From UBA935 sp031556725 (GTDB lineage: Bacteria; Bacillota; Clostridia; Lachnospirales; Lachnospiraceae), in NCBI GenBank assembly GCA_031556725.1, contig JAVBSL010000034.1, positions 3,439 through 67,438 on the forward strand: a DNA stretch of 64,000 nt. Direction: 5' to 3'. A program made the position numbers and the translations under genes. Below, piece by piece: positions 50,537 to 57,494 of this stretch. The notes beneath the pieces were generated by a model. That model ran no database searches. It was not told where the DNA came from and saw only the letters and a list, made by a program, of their open reading frames with translations. Every line of letters starts with the position of its first letter. The stretch's first letter is position 1.

Positions 50537-51214
50537 TTAACTTTTAAAAATACTGGTGCCGATTCTTACCATATCCGCACCTTCTTCTATGGCCACCGGA
50601 TAATCACCGGACATTCCCATAGATAAAATACTCATACTTGTATTATCAATGTTTTTCCTTATTATGTCAACAGATAATTGTTTCAAAGTTGTAAAGTGCT
50701 TACGATTATCCTCCGCATTTTCCACAAAAGGAGCAATTGTCATTAAGCCTTCAATCTTAAGACCGGGAAGTTTTGCCGCCTGCTCAACCAATTGTGCCGC
50801 CTCTGCTACGCTGGTTCCGTGCTTGGACTCTTCGCCGGCAACGTTGACTTCGATCAGAATTTTGACTATAAGGCCCTTTTTAACAGCTTCTTTACTGATT
50901 TCTTCGGCAAGACGATAAGAATCCACACTGTGAATCATATATACTTTATCAATGATATACTTCACTTTATTGCGTTGCAGATGCCCGATCAGGTGCCAGT
51001 TGATGTCTTCCGGAAGGAGGTCATATTTACTGAGCAGCTCCTGTACTCTGTTTTCACCAAAATCCCTGCAGCCGGCATCGTAGGCTTCCCGAATCTTCTC
51101 GGGAGGATTGTTTTTACTGACTGCAACTAATGTAACATCATTTCTGGATCGTCCGGAATTATCGCAGGCGTTTTGAATGTTGGCTTCAATTATCTTTAGG
51201 TTATCCTGTACCAT
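50537..51214 (-). CDS. YggS/PLPBP family pyridoxal phosphate homeostasis protein
   Basis: A 225-residue PLP-binding TIM-barrel protein. The PLP lysine lies in TLVAVSKNNPPEKI near residue 30; FGENRVQELLSK, HLIGHLQRNKVKYI and SMGMSGDYPVAIEEGA are signatures. It buffers PLP and affects amino and keto acid balance. AGGAGAGG precedes ATG 51214; an upstream ATG at 51232 overlaps the previous gene. It is immediately upstream of sepF. Confidence 0.94.
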   Translation of the reverse strand: MVQDNLKIIEANIQNACDNSGRSRNDVTLVAVSKNNPPEKIREAYDAGCRDFGENRVQELLSKYDLLPEDINWHLIGHLQRNKVKYIIDKVYMIHSVDSYRLAEEISKEAVKKGLIVKILIEVNVAGEESKHGTSVAEAAQLVEQAAKLPGLKIEGLMTIAPFVENAEDNRKHFTTLKQLSVDIIRKNIDNTSMSILSMGMSGDYPVAIEEGADMVRIGTSIFKS

Positions 51215-51224
51215 TTGGCCTCTC

Positions 51225-52613
51225 CTATTCATAGATTAATTCATCTTCATTTACCGTTGACGCATCCAAAACAATATAATCATAGACACTCAGCCCATAC
51301 TGGGTATTGGAACGAACAATGGCGTATTCGTCGTTTTGATAAAGGATATTGATCTGTTTAAAGTCGGCATAGCCTTTGTTAACATTATAAACGCCAATCA
51401 GGCTGCCTCGCTTGCTGATGGTGTATTTTTCGGTGGAATCCGGTTTGATCAGATAATCCCCGATACGCAGCGTCATATCATCCAAATAGTATTCACTGTC
51501 CGTTTCGTTATAGATGGAGGTTTCAATAAACTCTGTGGTTTGCTGTCCGTCCTCGGTGAAGGCTTCCCGCAGCACGCCTTGAGCATTGTTTTTGCCGCCT
51601 TTTGTCAGATATTCTTTGGGAACAATGAAAAATTCTTTCTCTACGACGGAAGAATTGGGAATTTTTAATCCGGTTTCATCCTCGGTAATCAGCTCCACAT
51701 CAAGAAAGCGGTCGGTGCAAAAGGTAATCATGGAATTGGTAAAGGTTAATTGCACAAAGGTATCTCCCATCTCGCTGGTATAAGGGGTAACCTTGCCCCA
51801 TGACATATATTGATTCTTCAAAAATTTAACCCGTACATATTCGGCGGCGGTTAACTCTTCGGCCTTTACCTTGTCCGTCTGGATAACAATAGACCAGTCT
51901 TCATTGGTAGAGAGCTTATAGACCGGGTCACCTTCGGCCACCAGATTATTGCTGATCAATTGCTCTTTGTTATAACTTTTGACATCAAATTTATCCTTGG
52001 TCATCTGTTCTAAAGTTAAATCTTCATAACCATCGATGGAATAAATAACTATTCCGGTTTGCGGAGATTTGCCAAAAAAAATCTGTTGTGCTCCGGTACC
52101 ATTGATAGAATCAATGCTTTGGAGAATGTTATGATTAGCCAGTTTTAAAACGGTTCCTTCCACGCTGTATTTAAAGTCATAAACACTGTTAAAGTTGGTT
52201 TCATCAAAATTATGTACAAAACCGACAATTTCGGTCTTCAGTTCCCCTAAATCGGCGGCTGACAAGGTGTTTTCACCCTGATTAGCCTTGCTGAGATATT
52301 CACTAAGCTCACCCATCTGATCTACCGCATATACCGGGTTACGAACACCAGTCCGGGAACCTTCCCTGGCCAGATAATTAATATAACCGGCCTGCTCCGC
52401 GGTAACTATGGTTTCATCACGTAAGGCAATACCGCGATAAATATTGTTGGAAGACAGCGACCCCATTTTTACTTCATAGGGTACTACGTGTTTTTGTGTA
52501 AAGAACATAAAAATACAGATAATAATGTACACAAAAATAATCGCAAAAATAACCATTCCAATATTCAAATTAATCGGTCTTCTGTACTTGGTTATTTTCT
52601 GGTTACCGGCCAA
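51225..52613 (-). CDS. HlyD-like membrane-fusion protein of the sepF neighbourhood
   Basis: A 462-residue protein with a basic N-terminus, one hydrophobic segment (about 17-39) and a large extracytoplasmic region that resembles HlyD/membrane-fusion adaptors in its biotinyl-like beta regions. Homologues upstream of PLPBP-sepF occur across Lachnospiraceae (from memory). The start is TTG with GGAGGT seven bases away. No ABC transporter accompanies it, so a secretion role is doubtful; a role in division or envelope is suggested by context only. Confidence 0.75.
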   Translation of the reverse strand: MAGNQKITKYRRPINLNIGMVIFAIIFVYIIICIFMFFTQKHVVPYEVKMGSLSSNNIYRGIALRDETIVTAEQAGYINYLAREGSRTGVRNPVYAVDQMGELSEYLSKANQGENTLSAADLGELKTEIVGFVHNFDETNFNSVYDFKYSVEGTVLKLANHNILQSIDSINGTGAQQIFFGKSPQTGIVIYSIDGYEDLTLEQMTKDKFDVKSYNKEQLISNNLVAEGDPVYKLSTNEDWSIVIQTDKVKAEELTAAEYVRVKFLKNQYMSWGKVTPYTSEMGDTFVQLTFTNSMITFCTDRFLDVELITEDETGLKIPNSSVVEKEFFIVPKEYLTKGGKNNAQGVLREAFTEDGQQTTEFIETSIYNETDSEYYLDDMTLRIGDYLIKPDSTEKYTISKRGSLIGVYNVNKGYADFKQINILYQNDEYAIVRSNTQYGLSVYDYIVLDASTVNEDELIYE

Positions 52614-52634
52614 AATGTTACCTCCGTTACTTTC

Positions 52635-52664
52635 AAAAAACCCCGGAAACCTCCGAGGTTTTTA
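52635..52664 (-). terminator. Terminator after the P-loop gene
   Basis: A run of As and ACCCCGG (52635-52646) pairs with CCGAGGTTTTT (52653-52664), one mismatch; on the minus strand the right arm ends in GGGGTTTTTT. It lies 14 bases after the P-loop stop and before the HlyD-like gene. Confidence 0.75.
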
Positions 52665-52678
52665 TAATACGTTTTATA

Positions 52679-53098
52679 CTATAAAGAAACAATAATTTTT
52701 GATTTCAAAGTTTCGGGTATTTCGCTTTCATCTAATGATGCGCTGAGAACAAAATCAACTTTAAATTTATCACTGATTTTATCTAATTTGTTAATTACGC
52801 TTTCAATATCTCCGTCTTCTTTACAAGCAATTTTCAAGAAGCTGTCAAAATACATTTGTTCCAAATCATGATCCTGTGAGATGATACCACAAACAAATCC
52901 AACAAACTCGTTACTGTCCGAAATCATGTGTTCTGATACATCGATCAATCTGATCTTGTTATTCAACTCATACATGTGTTTCGTACTTTTATCTAAATAA
53001 ACGATGTTGCCGGATACTTTTTGTACTTCACTATTTACTTTATCAAGTAGATATTTTGTCTTGCCTTTTCCCTTTTTGCCTAATATTAACTGAACCAT
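52679..53098 (-). CDS. Small P-loop ATP-binding protein of unknown role
   Basis: A 139-residue protein starting MVQLILGKKGKGKTKYLLDK, with a Walker A motif GKKGKGKT at residues 7-14. The Walker B-like strand may be VDFVLSAS near residue 114, but it lacks the usual acidic pair, so catalysis is doubtful. Related short proteins are annotated as ATP-binding or PilT-like in Lachnospiraceae; the basis is only the P-loop. AGGAGGG precedes the ATG. It has its own promoter and terminator. Confidence 0.75.
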   Translation of the reverse strand: MVQLILGKKGKGKTKYLLDKVNSEVQKVSGNIVYLDKSTKHMYELNNKIRLIDVSEHMISDSNEFVGFVCGIISQDHDLEQMYFDSFLKIACKEDGDIESVINKLDKISDKFKVDFVLSASLDESEIPETLKSKIIVSL

Positions 53099-53154
53099 TG
53101 GTAAACCCTCCTAAAGTAAATTTGTTGTACAAATTTTCCATACAACTTAATAAT

Positions 53155-53183
53155 ATTATAAGTGATATATATCTAAAACACAA
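53155..53183 (-). promoter_or_regulatory. Promoter of the P-loop gene
   Basis: On the minus strand TTGTGT (53178-53183), a 17-base spacer and TATAAT (53155-53160). The start is near 53148. A palindrome AAATTTG-N5-CAAATTT (53118-53136) lies in the leader. Confidence 0.65.
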
Positions 53184-53186
53184 CTA

Positions 53187-54170
53187 CTATTTATTTATTT
53201 CTCCTAACAAATCTGTCATTTGCTCATACAATCCGTCTCGGCTGTCCGAGCGCATAATAATCGAGATATAAGGCTTACCGGCGGTATCTTTGGAAAGCAA
53301 AGCAAGACAATGACCGGCCGCATTGGTGGTACCTGTTTTGCCGCCTAATACCGTTACTTTTTCGGGTGCCTGGCGTTCTCCCTGCAAATATAGATTGGTA
53401 GATTTCACCGAAAGTTCTTTGGAATTACCGTTACTGGCGGTATAGGTTGTGGTGTAACTGCTCATTTGGATGGTTTGGTTAAAAGCCTCATATTTAACCG
53501 CTTCATTCAAGATAATATACATATCATAAACCGTCGTATAATGATTGTCATCCTGCAGTCCGTGAGGATTTACAAAATGACTGTTAGTGGCACCGATCGC
53601 CTTAGCTTCCTGATTCATCAATTCCGTAAACGCTTCAATCGATCCGGCAGTTCCTTCAGCCACTACAATAGCCGCATCATTGGCTGAATTAACCAGCATC
53701 AGATGAAGAGCCTGGTCAAGAGTCAGCTGATCTCCGGCTTTCAAACCGCAAACCTGTGCGCCTGATTCATTGATAATGATATTATCGCTAACGGTAATCA
53801 GGGTGTCTAAAGAACCATGTTTGATGGCTGTTAATGCAGTCATGACTTTGGTCAGACTGGCAGGATATAACTTTTCGTAGACGTTTTTTGCATAAAGCGT
53901 GTTAGATTTTGACAAATCAAATAACGCTCCTCCGGAAGCGGTACTTAAGTCAACATTTTCATCATCGGTAATATCTCCTGATACAACGCACAAATCAGCA
54001 GCAAAAGGCTCTGCTGCGGGAACCTCATCTTGTGTATACAACATCCGGTAACTGCTTACTGCGCTGTCCGGAGTATATTCCATTGCGTAATTTTTGCTGC
54101 CGCATCCGGATATGCCAATGATGCCTGTCAAAATAATGGTTAAGAATACGACCTTATTTGTACATCTCAC
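53187..54170 (-). CDS. D-alanyl-D-alanine carboxypeptidase lipoprotein (DacF/PBP5 family)
   Basis: A 327-residue peptidoglycan carboxypeptidase. The signal peptide ends at lipobox GISGCGSKN (Cys near residue 23). The serine motifs are SLTK near residue 106 in LYPASLTKVMTALTA, SAN near 163 and KTGTT near 278. It trims the fifth D-Ala of stem peptides. The C-terminal PBP5 domain is short or absent. The start is GTG 54170, overlapping the mgsA end by 17 bases. Confidence 0.9.
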   Translation of the reverse strand: MRCTNKVVFLTIILTGIIGISGCGSKNYAMEYTPDSAVSSYRMLYTQDEVPAAEPFAADLCVVSGDITDDENVDLSTASGGALFDLSKSNTLYAKNVYEKLYPASLTKVMTALTAIKHGSLDTLITVSDNIIINESGAQVCGLKAGDQLTLDQALHLMLVNSANDAAIVVAEGTAGSIEAFTELMNQEAKAIGATNSHFVNPHGLQDDNHYTTVYDMYIILNEAVKYEAFNQTIQMSSYTTTYTASNGNSKELSVKSTNLYLQGERQAPEKVTVLGGKTGTTNAAGHCLALLSKDTAGKPYISIIMRSDSRDGLYEQMTDLLGEINK

Positions 54171-54549
54171 GCCACTCTAAATCTCCTCTGTCTAATGATT
54201 TAATCAAAAGCTCTGCTGTTGCCAGATTAGTAGCCAAAGGGATGTTATGCATATCACATAAACGAACTACATTATTAACATCCGGCTCATGCATTTTAGG
54301 ACTAAGCGGATCACGCAGAAAGATAACCAAATCAATTTGATTGTGTTCGATCTGTGCTCCAATCTGCTGTTCCCCCCCGAGATGCCCAGCCAGATACTTA
54401 TGAATAGACAGATTGGTTACTTCTTCAATCAACCGTCCGGTAGTTCCCGTTGCAAACAAATCGTTTTTGCTTAAAATCCCCCGGTACGCAATACAAAAAT
54501 TCTGTATCAATTTCTTCTTTGAATCATGTGCAATTAATGCAATATTCAT
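54154..54549 (-). CDS. mgsA: Methylglyoxal synthase
   Basis: Converts dihydroxyacetone phosphate to methylglyoxal when sugar phosphate builds up. The 131 residues show MNIALIAHDSKK, FATGTTGRLIEE near 46, AGHLGGEQQIGA near 66 and FLRDPLSPKMHEPDV near 88 with the catalytic Asp. ATG 54549 has GGAGAGGG upstream; an ATG at 54591 lies in the rodA 3' region. Its place in a cell-shape cluster is a common clostridial arrangement. Confidence 0.94.
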   Translation of the reverse strand: MNIALIAHDSKKKLIQNFCIAYRGILSKNDLFATGTTGRLIEEVTNLSIHKYLAGHLGGEQQIGAQIEHNQIDLVIFLRDPLSPKMHEPDVNNVVRLCDMHNIPLATNLATAELLIKSLDRGDLEWREMYK

Positions 54550-54565
54550 GTGTATCACCCTCTCC

Positions 54566-55672
54566 TTATTTATGAGTACGCTGTAATCCAACGTTTAAAA
54601 CAAATCCAATACCAATATAGGCGCTTACCAATGAAGTAAGTCCGGAACTGACAAAAGGAAGCGGCAATCCGGTATTGGGTAGCAGATACGTTACCACGCC
54701 AATATTAATAAAACCCTGAAATCCGATCATTGCTCCCACCCCAGTTGCAATAATGGTTCCCGCAATATCCTTCGCCCTTCGGGCAATCAGCAGGCATTCC
54801 GTAGAAATCAGAAAAAACAGGACAATTACGCTGCAGGCACCAATAAAACCAAATTCTTCACCAATAACTGCAAAAATAAAATCAGTCTGCTGCTCAGCAA
54901 TATAATTGGCATTTTTTACTGAGTTGATCAGATTATTCTTGTAACCTTTTCCGTACAATTGTCCGGAGCCGATGGCCATAACCGCATTTTCCTGCTGATA
55001 GCCTTCCGCCATGGAATATTCTTCTTTATTTAAGAAGGCGATAATACGCTTCTGCTGATATTCACTGATGATTTTCTGCTCAGGCTGCGTAACCAAAACC
55101 ATAAAAATAATGGCGGCCGGAATGACTACCGCAAAAATACCGGCAATTACCTTCCAACTCAATCCACCTATATACATAATAACACAAAATATTAATATTA
55201 CCACAATACTGGTGGATAAATCAGGCTGTTTATAAATCAATGCTACCGGTACCAAAAATAATGCACAACACATCAGGATATTTTGAAAGGTATTAAATTT
55301 CTCCTTATGTTTCATGATAAACTGTGCGAAGAATAAAATCAATAAAATTTTTGCAGTTTCGGAAGGTTGAAACCGGATTCCGAATAGAATCAGCCAGCGC
55401 TGGGCACCACCGGCATCGTCACCCATGAAAATAACCATGGCTAACAGAACAAGATTAGCGATATACATAATCCAATATAGATTCAGCAAAACCGAGTAAT
55501 CAAAAAGGGAAATTACCACCATCAGAAACAGGGCGGTCAGAAAGCCGGTGATCTGCTTGCTTTGCAAAGCTTCTTCCGCGCTGCCGATGGCCATGATTCC
55601 GATGATGGTCAGTATCACCACGAAAATTACCAGTTTAAAATCATAATCTCTTATTCTGTAACGCTTAAACAT
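54566..55672 (-). CDS. rodA: RodA/FtsW-family peptidoglycan glycosyltransferase (RodA)
   Basis: A 368-residue SEDS protein with ten predicted hydrophobic segments. Motifs RWLILFGIRFQPSE near residue 90, YKQPDLSTSIVVI near 150 and FVSSGLTSLVSAYIGIG near the end are SEDS hallmarks. It polymerises glycan with PBP2 (60380-57495) for cell elongation. Position between minE and mgsA and near mreBCD supports RodA over FtsW. Confidence 0.93.
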   Translation of the reverse strand: MFKRYRIRDYDFKLVIFVVILTIIGIMAIGSAEEALQSKQITGFLTALFLMVVISLFDYSVLLNLYWIMYIANLVLLAMVIFMGDDAGGAQRWLILFGIRFQPSETAKILLILFFAQFIMKHKEKFNTFQNILMCCALFLVPVALIYKQPDLSTSIVVILIFCVIMYIGGLSWKVIAGIFAVVIPAAIIFMVLVTQPEQKIISEYQQKRIIAFLNKEEYSMAEGYQQENAVMAIGSGQLYGKGYKNNLINSVKNANYIAEQQTDFIFAVIGEEFGFIGACSVIVLFFLISTECLLIARRAKDIAGTIIATGVGAMIGFQGFINIGVVTYLLPNTGLPLPFVSSGLTSLVSAYIGIGFVLNVGLQRTHK

Positions 55673-55686
55673 GGGTTTCCCTTTCC

Positions 55687-55962
55687 TTAATTGGCGTTCT
55701 TATGTAAATCCAATATGGGGATACTGGCATAAAGAGACGGTGTTTTAGCGCCGCGGCCCTTATTCCCGGTTTTGGTAATCTGTATTTCCATACTTTTCGT
55801 ATCGATCATCATGTATTTTGATATTACTTTGGCAATGTCCTGCTTGATCATTTCCATCATTTCCTGTGAGCAGTTCACCCGGTCGGAAATCAGCAATATC
55901 TTCAGCCGGTCTTTTGCTATTTCATTAGACTTTTTTCGTTTGAACAAATTTTTGATCTTCAT
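55687..55962 (-). CDS. minE: Cell division topological specificity factor MinE
   Basis: A 91-residue MinE: N-terminal MinD-activating helix (about 3-30, IKNLFKRKKSNEIAKDRLKI in part: KNLFKRKKSNE), then the dimer domain. It stimulates MinD ATPase and drives oscillation. AGGAGG precedes ATG 55962; an earlier ATG (56010) lies inside minD. The gap to minD is 11 bases. Confidence 0.92.
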   Translation of the reverse strand: MKIKNLFKRKKSNEIAKDRLKILLISDRVNCSQEMMEMIKQDIAKVISKYMMIDTKSMEIQITKTGNKGRGAKTPSLYASIPILDLHKNAN

Positions 55963-55973
55963 AATGCATCCTC

Positions 55974-56765
55974 CTAATTTCTGTGAAAAATACCGGATAC
56001 TCTTGTCCAAAAGGAAATTCCCTTATCAAACTCCATAAAAGGAACTTCTTTTCCCAATACCCGGTGGCAGATATTTTGATAAGCACGTCCGGCAAGAGTA
56101 TTGTTTCCCACAAGGGGTTCGCCCTGGTTGGTAGCAATAACGACATTTTCGTCGTCCGGTACGATGCCGATCAGCGGAAGGGCTAAAATATCCACCACAT
56201 CTGCGGCACTCATCATATCTCCTCTTTTCACCATGTCAAAGCGCATTCTGTTAATGATCAAGTCGATTTGTTTGAACTCTTCAGCTTCCAGCAGACCCAC
56301 GATCCGGTCTGCATCACGAATGGCTGATACCTCCGGGGTGGTAACCACTAGCGCCCGGTCAGCTCCGGCAATGGCGTTTTTAAAGCCCTGTTCAATACCG
56401 GCGGGACAATCCAGGATAATATAGTCAAATTGGTCCCGTAGCTGTGAAATCATTTTTATCATTTGTTCCGGCATTACCGCCGATTTGTCTTTTGTTTGCG
56501 CTGATGGCATCAAATAAAGACTGGGATGACGCTTGTCCCGGATCAAAGCCTGTTTGATGCGGCATTTTCCTTCTACCACATCTACAAGATTGTAGACAAT
56601 CCGGTTTTCCAAACCCATCACCACGTCCAGATTGCGCAAACCGATATCGGTATCGATTAACACAACTCTTTTTCCCATGGCTGCCAAACCTGTTCCAACG
56701 TTTGCGGAAGTAGTGGTTTTGCCTACTCCGCCTTTTCCTGATGTGACGACAATTACTTCGCTCAT
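55974..56765 (-). CDS. minD: Septum site-determining ATPase MinD
   Basis: A 263-residue deviant-Walker ATPase: SGKGGVGKTTTSANVG near residue 10, DTDIGLRNLDVVMGLE near 38 and DCPAGIEQG near 120. A basic amphipathic C-terminal helix (KGISFWTRVSGIF) binds the membrane. GGAGGT precedes ATG 56765. With MinC it blocks Z-ring formation away from mid-cell. Confidence 0.96.
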   Translation of the reverse strand: MSEVIVVTSGKGGVGKTTTSANVGTGLAAMGKRVVLIDTDIGLRNLDVVMGLENRIVYNLVDVVEGKCRIKQALIRDKRHPSLYLMPSAQTKDKSAVMPEQMIKMISQLRDQFDYIILDCPAGIEQGFKNAIAGADRALVVTTPEVSAIRDADRIVGLLEAEEFKQIDLIINRMRFDMVKRGDMMSAADVVDILALPLIGIVPDDENVVIATNQGEPLVGNNTLAGRAYQNICHRVLGKEVPFMEFDKGISFWTRVSGIFHRN

Positions 56766-56804
56766 TGGCTTTACCTCCAAAATAATCTCGTCCCCTGAGT
56801 CCCC

Positions 56805-57476
56805 TTAGAAGGGTTTACTCAGTAATTCTTTGGTAATGGATTCCATGACCACCTGGCCATTTTCCACATAGGCTATCCGCGGCTGTATTTTGGGCTTGAT
56901 TGACCATTTTGCCCCTTTTTCTTTAGATTTATATTTGAAATCACCGATGGTAAGTTTTTCCGGTGACATTTCAAGCGCAACAACGTAATGACCATCCTGG
57001 CCGTTACCGCCGGCATATGCTTCCCCATACAGCCCGCCTAAAATAACAATATCCCTGGTAGAGATAATGGCCGAACCGGGGTTGACATCGCCGATAATGA
57101 CGATACTGGATTCGGTTTCCAAAACCTGTCCGTTTTTCAGTGTACCACGGTAGAATTGACCTTCGTTGAGATCGTTATCATAATTCAGCATTTGCAAGGC
57201 TTTGAGGTAATTTTGATTGGTATTTTCATCTTTCCCCACCAGACAAATTATATTCAAATCGGAGTTCTGGCAGATTGTTTCCACCACTTGCCGCTCCTCT
57301 TCATCGGTCAATACTCGTCCCTCCAAAGACAATGCCATCTTGGCATCTTTGAAAAAAGCCGCTGATTCTTTGAATTTTATGGCAACCTCTTCTAGCAATT
57401 CCGGAAAGGGAAGGTCATCTCCCAGATGAAGCGAAATTCCGTTTTGAAAGCTTTTGATAATAACAGCATTTTTCAT
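56805..57476 (-). CDS. minC: Septum site-determining protein MinC
   Basis: A 223-residue FtsZ inhibitor. The N-terminal domain (about 1-100) is less conserved; the C-terminal beta-helix (about 110-210) shows YRGTLKNGQVLETESSIVIIGDVNPGS in part (LKNGQVLETESS) and GGLYGEAYAGG, the MinC signatures. AAGGA precedes the ATG. minC, minD and minE are contiguous. Confidence 0.93.
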   Translation of the reverse strand: MKNAVIIKSFQNGISLHLGDDLPFPELLEEVAIKFKESAAFFKDAKMALSLEGRVLTDEEERQVVETICQNSDLNIICLVGKDENTNQNYLKALQMLNYDNDLNEGQFYRGTLKNGQVLETESSIVIIGDVNPGSAIISTRDIVILGGLYGEAYAGGNGQDGHYVVALEMSPEKLTIGDFKYKSKEKGAKWSIKPKIQPRIAYVENGQVVMESITKELLSKPF

Positions 57477-57494
57477 TATATAATTCCTTTTCTT

